Source: Ostrinia nubilalis (Eukaryota > Arthropoda > Insecta > Lepidoptera > Crambidae). From it: DNA of 64,000 nucleotides. The stretch's first letter is position 1; every line of letters begins with the position of its first letter. This document shows, piece after piece, positions 56,393 to 64,000 of this stretch. The stretch lies in NCBI RefSeq assembly GCF_963855985.1, contig NC_087093.1, positions 1,185,501 through 1,249,500 of the forward strand. The letters are read 5' to 3'. A program made the translations under genes and the position numbers. The notes under the pieces are model-generated. The model saw only the letters and a program-made list of their open reading frames with translations. It did no database searches and was not told the DNA's origin.

Positions 56393-57239
56393 GGCTCCGT
56401 GCACGATTACAGCGCCAACTAGCGTCCACAACTTTGTGGGTTCTGTCACATTGACATTTAGGTCGTATATTTGTGAAAAAATATCGAAATGAAAAAATAA
56501 CAAATATTTTCAACTAATAAATTGTTGTGATACCACGATTTGGGTGGAAAAAAGGTTTTGAAATCATTTTGGTCATTCAAATCAAATGAGGTAAGTCCAA
56601 AAAGTGTGTTTAATTTTGATTGTGTCAGGGTTTGTTTACTTCATTTATAGTTGTAGTTTTACAGTAAAACAAAAAGAAAAAGCTACTTTAACGGTTTCAT
56701 TATATAACAGTAATTATATTTAAATGTTTCTGTATCGCTAGTAATAAATTAAATATCGTTTTCAGATCGAAATGAGTATCGTTTTGAAGACCGGGTTTGT
56801 GAGAGTTACAATATCAAATTCCAACCACAAACCGTATTTAAAGGAAAGTTGTTGGTATTGGCTGGACAAGTCCGAGATGTAGAAGAATTAAGAACAAAAC
56901 AAGGGCAGAGTTCAATAATTCACGCTCTCATCATAAGGCAAACATCTGTGCACAACAACTACTGTGACTCATTTTTGTACTACCACGTTGTATAGTTTAG
57001 TTATTTCCAAATTGTAAACGGCTATTAAAACAGCCCTATCGAAATACAGTCCACTCTTTTATTTAAGTTCCCAGTAGGACCCTTTTCATGCGATTAATTA
57101 ATGATATTAAAATGTATTATGTAGAATCGCTTTGCCATTGACAGATACATCTGATGACAGAGCTTACATTATTTCTACTTTTGACCACCATGAGCGCTGC
57201 GATAGATTATGTCCCCCCCACCTAGTACTTCGCACTCAG
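56393..57239 (+). mobile_element. TA-flanked insertion carrying gene-like sequence
   Basis: It interrupts the left palindrome arm at a TA that is single in the intact right arm. The left junction reads GGCGTTA|TTGGCTCCGTGC and the right junction GCACTCAGCGAA|TACAAAAAC. The ends TTGGCTCCGTGC and, reversed, TTCGCTGAGTGC agree at 9 of 12 positions, consistent with short imperfect terminal repeats and a TA duplication. The interior does not look like a transposase: it has a donor-like GAGGTAAGT at 56587, an acceptor-like TTTTCAG at 56765, an open frame after it, and ATTAAA near 57024. Confidence 0.65.
56765..56995 (+). pseudogene. 76-codon open exon-like frame inside the insertion
   Basis: The frame begins at the acceptor-like AG and runs DRNEYRFEDRVCESYNIK, later FKGKLLVLAGQVRDVEELRT and QSSIIHALIIRQTSV, to a TAG. 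There is no in-frame ATG. Joining to the upstream donor would place TGA directly before it, although an ATGAG lies at the donor one base out of phase, as if a single-base change had broken the start. The composition is protein-like (mixed, polar, few repeats). I do not recognise the family. It may be a captured host gene piece or a decayed small gene. Confidence 0.35.
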
Positions 57240-57362
57240 CGAATACAAAAACTAATACAAAATGCCTGTTTATCACCAAAATTGGTAAATGTATGTACCT
57301 AAATGTCTATTACAGCTGCTATGGAATGTATCTAGGTGACCTGGAGATACAGCCGGATTATA

Positions 57363-57556
57363 CAAGGTGGAAACGAGAAGTTACAAAATCTAAAAATTCA
57401 ATGTTACCAGCTTCCATAATCTGTAACCTATTATTGTTACCATTTGAAAGAGCTCGTGAAGCACTTTCAGAATCAGTAACTAGTTTTTCGATATCTTGCA
57501 TAGTTTAGAAATAATCGAGTGAGATCACTTATCGTTCCATATGTATAACCACCCTG
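57363..57556 (-). mobile_element. TA-type MITE at the palindrome centre (194 bp)
   Basis: Ends CAAGGTGGAAACGAGAAGTTA and, reversed, CAGGGTGGTTATACATATGG then AACGATAAGTGA are related terminal repeats. TA flanks it at 57361-57362 and 57557-57558. It is the intact relative of the split element at 40831-42692. Confidence 0.82.
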
Positions 57557-57858
57557 TATAATCCGGTTGTATCTCCAGGTCACCTAGATATATTCCATAG
57601 CAGCTGTAATAGACATTTAGGTACATACATTTACCAATTTTGGTGATAAATAGGCATTTTGTATTAGTTTTTGTATAACGCCTGAACAAAAACAAAGGGT
57701 AATATTTTGGTGTTATACATAGATTTCGAATATAAAAAATATATAATTTAACTAATTAAGACATAACAAAAAAACTGAGGTATGTCTCGTTTCTGTCGGG
57801 TCTGGGTTTTTTTTGTATGGGGCGTGACCGTTCTTCTTTGCGGGTAAGATTCTTAACA

Positions 57859-57862
57859 TTTA
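57859..57862. repeat. target-site duplication TTTA, left
   Basis: TTTA immediately outside the left LTR, matched by TTTA at 62978-62981. A 4-bp duplication is normal for Ty3/gypsy integrase. Confidence 0.85.
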
Positions 57863-58184
57863 TGTGGGAAATGGGAGTGCTCCAATGAATAACACAGGAG
57901 TAAATGTGATAACTGGTTGTATTTCTCTCGCTCGAATAGTTACACGTCTTAAACTATAATAGTTACACAGTTGGATCGTCTTACGTCTTTCGTCTTACGT
58001 CGTCCACAACACACTCCGCTTAGCAACAGACTCCTCTTTTTTTTAAACATTTAAACCACTATTCCTCGTTCCTCACTCATCACTTCCGTTTCCTGCATAG
58101 ACTATCACTCAGCGTTCAAATTATAAACTATCTTTCATGCGTCATCCCACTGTTCCGTTACACACCAAACTCGTTAATCCTACA
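57863..58184 (-). repeat. 3' LTR
   Basis: 322 bp. On the element's own strand it starts TGTAGGATTAACGAG and ends TTCCCACA (TG...CA). It is identical to the 5' LTR except A at 58061 versus T at the equivalent 62854. Confidence 0.95.
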
Positions 58185-58186
58185 GA

Positions 58187-58284
58187 TCGGCCGTCCTGCA
58201 CCTAGTCTGGCCTCAGACTATCTATAAATCTATATCTAACTCTCGGCCGTCCTGCCTTTAGTCTGACCTCAGACTATTTCTGAC
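58187..58284 (-). repeat. 56-bp tandem repeat beside the 3' LTR
   Basis: 'TCGGCCGTCCTGC' followed by 'TAGTCTG(G/A)CCTCAGACTAT' is present twice with a 56-bp shift. It occupies the position where a polypurine tract would be expected. On the element strand the base run next to the LTR is AGGACGGCCGATC, not a clean purine tract. Confidence 0.75.
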
Positions 58285-58509
58285 ATTACCTTAAGTACAC
58301 ATTTACATTTACATTACCGCTAATTACGAACTATTTACCCGCGCTTGACACAAAACAAAACAAACCTTTCTTATTTATAACTTCGGAACGATAAATAAAA
58401 CATTGGTTAGCACATACCAACAAGTAAATAAAAGTGACATAAAAATGTTTATCCAAAAATAAATCAAACATTCGCCATCGCATAGGACATAAAATAGTAC
58501 AAAACATAC

Positions 58510-61500
58510 CTAAACAGCTCCAGGCCACCTCTTCATATTATCACAGGAAGTAGTAGTTAACCTGGGCCCTTCAGTAGCCTCAGTCACCTTCTCCACCTGG
58601 TATCGATCTTTTCCTGTAGCTCTTACTACCTTATACGGACCTAAAAACTTGGGTTTCAATTTCATCCCTACTCCAAACTGTGTTCTTTTTATTGCAACAA
58701 GATCACCTTCCTTATATTTAGTACTCTCCTTGCGTTTCCTGTTAAACGTTCTCTTGTTTTCCTCTTGTATTCTCAATATTCTTTCTTTAGCTTTCTTTCG
58801 ATTTTCTTCCCTTTTTAGCATAAAACTGTCTCTGTTCTCCAGCTCTAGCAACTCACAGATTTCAACATCTTCCTTAAACTTCATCTTAGTTCCCATCAGT
58901 AACTCAAAGGGTGTAGTATCAATGCTTCGCTGGTATGTACTGTTGAGACATCTTTGCACTTGGCTGACATGTTTGTACCATTGCATAGGGTCTTCAATGC
59001 AACGCTTAGTGAGCACTGAAATAATCACTCTGTGTATCCTCTCGACCTGGCCATTGGCTCTTGGTACACCTGTTGTTATCTGAACATGCTTGATGTTCTC
59101 TTTCTCACAATATTCTTGAAACTGAAGACTTGTAAATGCAGTACCTCTATCTGTTACTACTCTTGATGGGTTTCCAAAACACTGTTGATGTATCTCCAAT
59201 TTAGTGATGGTTTCCTTAGTCGTAGTACTCTTCACTGGAAACATCCAAACAAACTTGGTAAACGCCTCCACCATAGTAAGTATGTGATTATACATTTTCT
59301 TCGTTTCCGTCATAGGACCTATGTGGTCTAGATGTAGCGTGTGAAAAGGTGTTTCCTCTTTTTCTATTGGATTAAGAAATCCTTCAGCCTTTCCTCTTTT
59401 CCTCTCTGCCAATAAACATGGAATGCAAGTCACCAGATATTCTTCAATTTTCTTTTCCAATTTTGGTATGTAATAGTCTTTACTAATAAGGTCCAACATC
59501 TTTTTTTTAGCAAAATGGCCATTCTCATGTGCTCTCTTTATAATCTCATTCTCCATCTTACAAGGGATAACGAGATGCTGTTCATTGCCTTTGTAGAGCA
59601 AACCATTTCGCATGTAATAATCTTCATAATTACTCCTTTGTTGTAAAATTTCCATAATCGCCTTGAGACCCTCATCAGTTGCTTGTGCACGTCTGATTTT
59701 CTCATGTAGAGCTTTATTTGTATTATCCAAAATCGCCACATACGGATTTCTGCTAAGAGCGTCTACATGTCTCATCTGACTTCCTTGCCTGTGCTCTATT
59801 GTGAAATCATACTCTTGCAGCAACATAATCCATCTGGCCACCCTTGTAGACATTGCTAACTCTTTCTTGTTGAAGGTCATCTGAAAAGCTTTACAATCGG
59901 TTACTATTTTGAAATTTTTCCCAAACAAATAGCATCTGAATTTTTTAACTCCTTCCACAATTGCTAGGGATTCAAGCTCATAGCTTGTGTATTTACTTTC
60001 AGCAATACTCGTCTTCCTACTAAAATAAAACACCGGATGAAGCTGTCCATCTTCAGTGCTTCTTTGCAATAATATAGCTGAGTAAGCTACACTTGAGGCA
60101 TCTGTGTGCAGTTCTGTAGACAACCCTGGGTTGTATATCTTTAATACAGGGTGGGAGGCTAATCTAGCCTTTAGCCCAGTAAATGCACATCTACATTTGT
60201 CATCAAATTCAAACGTACTATCTTTTTTTAGCAAATCTGTTAATGGTTGAGCAATGCTGGCATAGTCCTGTATGTATTTACGAAAATATGAAGTTAATCC
60301 AACGAAACTATGAAGTTGCTTTAAACTAGTTGGTTCTGGGAATCTTACCACAGCGTCTGTTTTATCTTGAGTTGGTCGAACTTCACCATTTTCTATAATA
60401 TGCCCCAAGTATTCCACTCTTCGTTGAACCAGCTGACATTTCTTCCAATTAATCTGCAGCCCATACTGTGCTGCTACTTTCAATACCTCTGACAACCGAT
60501 TCACTGCCTCATCTTCAATAGTTGCTGGAATAATAATATCGTCAATAAATATGATCACTACTCCTCTTGCAATAAGGTCTCTGAAGATAATTGTGATAAA
60601 TCTAGTGAAAACCTTCGGACAAATGGAAAGACCAAATGGTGCTTTCAAAAACTCATAATGTCCCGTCTGTGTAACAAAGGCCGTATACTCTATAGAACTC
60701 TCATCTACAGATAAATGAAAATACCCATTTTTCAAGTCCAAAGTGCTAAACACTTTTGCTTCCACCAACTTATCTATATGGTCCTCAATAATAGGCAAGG
60801 GATATTCATCCTTGACCATCTTTTTATTCAAAGGTCGGTAATCCACACAAACCCTAAGATCACCGTTCTTCTTCCTAACTAACACGATTGGAGCAGCATA
60901 TTCTGAGTAACTTACCCGTATGATTCCTTCCTCCAGCCACTGAGCAATTTGTTCATCTACTTTGACTTGTTCAATTGGAGCTAGCCTTCTTGGTCGCTGC
61001 ACCACTGGAATGTCGTCTTTCAGCAGTATTTTCAACTTTATCGGAGCCTCTTTGGTTCTTTCAGGTTTGTATGATTCCATTAGCTCAGTTACCCGTTGTT
61101 GAATACTCAAACTCACCTCATTACCTACAACAATAGAATCGCACACCTCTATTTCATACACCCAACTAGAAGCTGGTTTCAAAATAACCTTGTTACGTTC
61201 CATGACAACCACACAATTTCGCAAAAACTCCTGACCTAATAGCATATAATAGGGCATAGCGTCTCTAGGTACGATGTAGAATATCACGTCGTTGTAGCAC
61301 TGATTGTCAATTTCGATGTTCAGTTGAATACGCCCTAAACAAAACACTTTTCCGTCACCCAAACCCGATAGAGAAATATTACATTTTTCGAAACATGGCG
61401 CGTTCAGTTCATTGTAACACTTCATTGAAATTAAGTTTATGTCGCTACCTGAGTCGATTAACGCATTTACATTTTTTCCTAATATTTTTACCAATTTATG

Positions 61501-62562
61501 GGGCTTCATTTCACTTTTAATTTTGTTATTGTTGACAATCTGCATGACTTCAGTCATCACTGACAGGTCGCTGTCGCTGTCATTGCTATCATCGACAAAT
61601 GAGGTCGTATTTGGTTTGACATTCGCCATTTGTCCGCTGGGGCCGCTACCGTCGTCCGCTGGAGTGACATCTGACATTCCGAACATTGCTCGTTTGGCCG
61701 AAGTCGTGTTCGGCTGTTGCCGTGTCTTCCCGCCGTTGCCGACGTTGTCCGATGACACTCGATGTTTCACGACCTCTCCATCTTTCATGACTTGACGTGT
61801 GCATGTCGAACCAACATGGCCGAATTCGTTGCATTTGAAACATTTCAGGCCTTTACTTTTGTGTGGACAATCGGTGGACGCATGACCCAAATCGCCACAG
61901 CCATAACATCTGATGCGCCGGTTACCTTGATGCTTATATGACACTTCTCTATTTTCTTGTACTGACGTTTTCTGCAGTTTCTTTTTGATCATTTCATAAA
62001 TTTTGAGTTTTTCTATCAGTTCCGAATATGTAGTTACACCGTATAGCATAATTTTGTTGGTCTCTATGTCCACAATGCCATCTATAATGTATTTTATGGC
62101 AACGTCATCTGACATCTTTCCTCGTTTGCCCAACTCTTTCATTGAATACATGTAGTCCAGACAAGTTTCGTTCGCTCGTTTTGTTCTGGTGCTCATCAGC
62201 TCGTGTATGGCCTTTATGTCAAGTGTATCTGTGAATTCCTTACTTAATGCGGCCTTTAAATCTTCCCAGCTCTTGAATGGTTGTTCGGCACGTAACCATA
62301 GGCGTGCAGTGCCTATCAAGGACCTTCGTGCCACCAATAACTGCTGTAATGGGGACCATCCAAATATCTCCGCATTGCTTTCCACATCTTCTATCCACCG
62401 CGTTGCTGAGTAGGTGTCGTCGCACCCGCTGAACGCTGGAATCAGCTCCGCCGTCATTTGCAGCATGTTTCCTACGCCGCCGCGCTCCATCGTCGTCTCA
62501 CTTTGTTCTAAACAATCGGTGAAATCGTCTTGTCTTCTTTCCACTCGCCTTTCTCTCGGCAT
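58510..62562 (-). CDS. fused Gag-Pol polyprotein, Ty3/gypsy class
   Basis: One uninterrupted frame of 1350 codons encodes the retrotransposon's structural and replication proteins. Gag occupies about residues 1-290 and ends in two CCHC zinc knuckles (C219-C222-H227-C232 and C241-C244-H249-C254) that bind the RNA genome. The aspartic protease has D370-S-G. Reverse transcriptase spans roughly 515-720, with catalytic D609 and the F-I-D-D motif (D674, D675); many relatives have Y or L-D-D variants at this motif. RNase H follows with D821, E864, D889 and D934. Integrase has an HHCC finger (H1012, H1016, C1046, C1049), the D1079, D1138, E1174 triad with exactly 35 residues between the last two, and a C-terminal GPY motif (1308-1310). 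There is no chromodomain and no envelope protein. Gag and Pol are in one frame, so no ribosomal frameshift is needed. The ATG at 62560-62562 is the first in the frame and lies 77 bp inside the primer site. All catalytic residues are present, so it is likely active. Confidence 0.97.
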   Translation of the reverse strand: MPRERRVERRQDDFTDCLEQSETTMERGGVGNMLQMTAELIPAFSGCDDTYSATRWIEDVESNAEIFGWSPLQQLLVARRSLIGTARLWLRAEQPFKSWEDLKAALSKEFTDTLDIKAIHELMSTRTKRANETCLDYMYSMKELGKRGKMSDDVAIKYIIDGIVDIETNKIMLYGVTTYSELIEKLKIYEMIKKKLQKTSVQENREVSYKHQGNRRIRCYGCGDLGHASTDCPHKSKGLKCFKCNEFGHVGSTCTRQVMKDGEVVKHRVSSDNVGNGGKTRQQPNTTSAKRAMFGMSDVTPADDGSGPSGQMANVKPNTTSFVDDSNDSDSDLSVMTEVMQIVNNNKIKSEMKPHKLVKILGKNVNALIDSGSDINLISMKCYNELNAPCFEKCNISLSGLGDGKVFCLGRIQLNIEIDNQCYNDVIFYIVPRDAMPYYMLLGQEFLRNCVVVMERNKVILKPASSWVYEIEVCDSIVVGNEVSLSIQQRVTELMESYKPERTKEAPIKLKILLKDDIPVVQRPRRLAPIEQVKVDEQIAQWLEEGIIRVSYSEYAAPIVLVRKKNGDLRVCVDYRPLNKKMVKDEYPLPIIEDHIDKLVEAKVFSTLDLKNGYFHLSVDESSIEYTAFVTQTGHYEFLKAPFGLSICPKVFTRFITIIFRDLIARGVVIIFIDDIIIPATIEDEAVNRLSEVLKVAAQYGLQINWKKCQLVQRRVEYLGHIIENGEVRPTQDKTDAVVRFPEPTSLKQLHSFVGLTSYFRKYIQDYASIAQPLTDLLKKDSTFEFDDKCRCAFTGLKARLASHPVLKIYNPGLSTELHTDASSVAYSAILLQRSTEDGQLHPVFYFSRKTSIAESKYTSYELESLAIVEGVKKFRCYLFGKNFKIVTDCKAFQMTFNKKELAMSTRVARWIMLLQEYDFTIEHRQGSQMRHVDALSRNPYVAILDNTNKALHEKIRRAQATDEGLKAIMEILQQRSNYEDYYMRNGLLYKGNEQHLVIPCKMENEIIKRAHENGHFAKKKMLDLISKDYYIPKLEKKIEEYLVTCIPCLLAERKRGKAEGFLNPIEKEETPFHTLHLDHIGPMTETKKMYNHILTMVEAFTKFVWMFPVKSTTTKETITKLEIHQQCFGNPSRVVTDRGTAFTSLQFQEYCEKENIKHVQITTGVPRANGQVERIHRVIISVLTKRCIEDPMQWYKHVSQVQRCLNSTYQRSIDTTPFELLMGTKMKFKEDVEICELLELENRDSFMLKREENRKKAKERILRIQEENKRTFNRKRKESTKYKEGDLVAIKRTQFGVGMKLKPKFLGPYKVVRATGKDRYQVEKVTEATEGPRLTTTSCDNMKRWPGAV

Positions 62563-62638
62563 GTTTTAACGTCTTCTTTTGACACACCGGAAAAATATGG
62601 CGTCGTCAGTCGTCGTTCGTCTTCTTTATCGTCGTAAA

Positions 62639-62652
62639 CACTTCTGACACCA
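62639..62652 (-). promoter_or_regulatory. primer binding site, tRNA-Leu type
   Basis: On the element strand TGGTGTCAGAAGTG lies three bases after the 5' LTR. It is complementary to the 3' end of insect tRNA-Leu (CACTTCTGACA plus CCA). The tRNA primes minus-strand cDNA synthesis here. The identification of the tRNA rests on remembered tRNA-Leu sequence, not a search. Confidence 0.8.
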
Positions 62653-62655
62653 ATT

Positions 62656-62977
62656 TGTGGGAAATGGGAGTGCTCCAATGAATAACACAGGAGTAAATGT
62701 GATAACTGGTTGTATTTCTCTCGCTCGAATAGTTACACGTCTTAAACTATAATAGTTACACAGTTGGATCGTCTTACGTCTTTCGTCTTACGTCGTCCAC
62801 AACACACTCCGCTTAGCAACAGACTCCTCTTTTTTTTAAACATTTAAACCACTTTTCCTCGTTCCTCACTCATCACTTCCGTTTCCTGCATAGACTATCA
62901 CTCAGCGTTCAAATTATAAACTATCTTTCATGCGTCATCCCACTGTTCCGTTACACACCAAACTCGTTAATCCTACA
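62656..62977 (-). repeat. 5' LTR
   Basis: 322 bp and the source of the element's transcript. A TATA-like TTTATAATTT on the element strand lies at about 62911-62920. No obvious canonical AATAAA is present in the LTR. Confidence 0.95.
62911..62921 (-). promoter_or_regulatory. possible TATA element of the LTR promoter
   Basis: GTTTATAATTT on the minus strand, about 57 bp into the 5' LTR. Position and sequence fit a core promoter, but this is inference only. Confidence 0.3.
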
Positions 62978-62981
62978 TTTA
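62978..62981. repeat. target-site duplication TTTA, right
   Basis: Matches 57859-57862. Confidence 0.85.
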
Positions 62982-63735
62982 CGTTTTTTATCCATTTAGA
63001 TGCATCTCATGTTAATAATGGTGCTCTAACGCAGTTGCGCAGGTTTAAAAATTACCTGTTATCATATCCTTATCGCATTAACTGCCTCGTTGGCCACAAA
63101 CACCCATTAATTTTGTATTGTTATGTGACCCGCGGCGTTCAAAGGCTTAACATCGATAGACTAAACAGTCTGTGTAAACTGTGACAGTGATGATCCCCTT
63201 ACACGCTCATTGACAGCTGACACCTGAAATGACATCGACCGCCATTTATAGCGACCGCTTTGTGTCAAAACAATGTGATACATTATTGTTAGCAGTTCAC
63301 CATTGACACCTTTTTGCTTATCACAATTAGGTAGGTACCTCATTTCTTGTAGGTGCTTAAATTCCTGTAAGTGATTTTAGAAGTAGAAGGATTTGAATCA
63401 ATAAAAGACAACAAAATGTTGATTTAATTACACGTTCTTTAATGACTGTCGGTTGTCACAGACATTTTCTTTATTTTGATACTGCCCGTTGCCTGCGGCT
63501 TCCAGAAGTTTTACCAGAAGTTTGCTTATAATTAATAGTGATCGATGCCTCCTTTTAAGCTTAAAGAAGCCTGTGCCAGGAGACATCGCTCTTCCTTGGA
63601 ATATTATATGTGCGTAAATACAGTTCAATAGGTACTTATACAAAAATAAAAGTAAGCACTAATACTACATAATATCAACTAGGTATACTAAGTATCATTT
63701 CTGTAGTAACAAAGTAAGGGGGATGGCGCGCGCGG
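62982..63735. other. nothing recognised
   Basis: AT-rich host flank of the LTR retrotransposon; frames of 60-84 codons are unsupported. Confidence 0.4.
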
Positions 63736-63736
63736 A

Positions 63737-63776
<40 letters not shown>
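63737..63776. repeat. (GT)n microsatellite
   Basis: About 19 uninterrupted GT units directly preceding a fragment of MITE family B. Confidence 0.95.
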
Positions 63777-63777
<1 letters not shown>

Positions 63778-63820
63778 ACCTAAGCAAGCATCGTTTGTGA
63801 ATTCCTACGGGCGTATAGGA
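63777..63820. mobile_element. TTA-type MITE family B, fragment
   Basis: 'CACCTAAGCAAGCATCGTTT' then GTGAATTCCTACGGGCGTA matches the right end of copy 1 (CACTTAAGCAAGCATCGTTT, GTGAATACGGGCGTTA) with a 4-bp insertion (TTCC) in the terminal repeat. The left part is replaced by the GT microsatellite. Confidence 0.7.
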
Positions 63821-64000
63821 TGTAGAAATGTTTTAATACCCACATTAACTGACAACTATCTGAACAGCCAACAACGCTAAGAACTTCCCACTTCCCACTT
63901 CAAATAACAATGAGGGATATCGAAAAGTCCCGCGACTGTTCCGCACCAGGAACATATTTATTCGCGGTACACACGTGATCACGCTCGTCGAGATTACTCT
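63821..64000. other. nothing recognised
   Basis: Short AT-rich end of the window. Confidence 0.4.

Larger units (their letters stand above)
56239..57842. repeat. large palindromic element with two later insertions
   Basis: The right arm 57559-57842 is continuous. The left arm is its reverse complement but is split: 56239-56392 and 57240-57362. Diagnostic matches are AAAGAAGAACGGTCA, CCCGACAGAAACGAGACATA, CAAAATATTACCCTTTGTTT, GCTGCTATGGAATGTATCTA and CAGCCGGATTATA. Removing the inserts at 56393-57239 and 57363-57556 restores a palindrome of roughly 560 bp whose arms meet at GGATTA-TA-TAATCC. Arms are very similar, with a small indel near the outer end. Class unknown. Confidence 0.85.
57863..62977 (-). 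mobile_element. young Ty3/gypsy-class LTR retrotransposon (5115 bp)
   Basis: Two 322-bp LTRs, TTTA target duplication, tRNA-Leu-like primer site, a single 1350-codon Gag-Pol frame and no envelope frame. The element reads right to left. Domain order is Gag, protease, reverse transcriptase, RNase H, integrase, which is the Ty3/gypsy order (copia-class elements have integrase before reverse transcriptase). The LTRs differ at one site, so the copy is recent and probably polymorphic in the population. It landed 20 bp beyond the right arm of the large palindrome. Confidence 0.97.

Noticed and set aside
58649..59083. 144-codon plus-strand frame
   Set aside because: It is antisense to the integrase part of the Gag-Pol frame and has no independent support.
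57863..62977. An endogenous retrovirus with envelope gene
   Set aside because: There is no frame between the end of Gag-Pol and the 3' LTR that could encode an envelope protein; the element is a retrotransposon.

Overview
The window looks like nuclear DNA of a lepidopteran (moth or butterfly). It is AT-rich, almost every reading frame is closed, and it is filled with repeat types typical of Lepidoptera: short non-autonomous Helitrons that start TC, end in a GC hairpin plus CTAG and sit between A and T; 5'-truncated RTE-type LINE ends; a tRNA-derived SINE; and many small inverted-repeat DNA elements. No prokaryotic gene organisation, rRNA, genuine tRNA gene or CRISPR array was seen. The species cannot be named from the sequence.

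Only two stretches read as clearly coding. The first is one reading frame of 1350 codons on the minus strand (58510-62562). It is the fused Gag-Pol of a Ty3/gypsy-class LTR retrotransposon spanning 57863-62977, with two 322-bp LTRs that differ at one base, a TTTA target duplication and a tRNA-Leu-like primer site, so the insertion is young and structurally intact. The second is a GC-rich, splice-flanked candidate exon on the plus strand (33342-33705) that may belong to a host gene, most of which would lie outside the window or in large introns. A third, weaker candidate is a 76-codon open frame behind an intron-like stretch inside a mobile insertion (56765-56995).

Layout. 1-3.5 kb: old tandem and dispersed repeats, then a near-perfect 314-bp palindrome. 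5.4-6.3 kb: a 177-bp satellite array interrupted by a hAT-type MITE with an exact 8-bp target duplication. 8.5-18 kb: LINE tails, Helitrons, a hAT MITE and TAA/TTA-flanked MITEs. 20.4-24 kb: three Helitrons and an RTE LINE fragment with its own 11-bp target duplication. 28.9-29.6 kb: a direct duplication. 33.3 kb: the candidate exon. 35.8-36.1 kb: a Helitron insertion whose empty site is preserved next to it. 36.5-37.3 kb: degenerate 15-16-bp arrays. 38-39 kb: MITEs nested in other repeats. 40.8-42.5 kb: a 1.66-kb non-autonomous hAT with internal palindromes, itself inserted in a smaller TA-flanked MITE. 43-46 kb: a minisatellite-bearing MITE and a dead mariner-like transposon. 47.1-48.5 kb: a 1.4-kb inverted duplication. 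51.4-55.2 kb: further MITEs and a SINE-in-MITE nest. 56.2-63 kb: a 1.6-kb palindrome carrying two later insertions, followed at once by the young LTR retrotransposon.

The main biological story is layered transposition. At least six nests can be ordered in time from target duplications and empty sites inside the window. The best candidates for something not yet described are the large palindromic elements (3133-3446, 41580-42130, 47088-48516, 56239-57842) and the gene-like cargo at 56393-57239.
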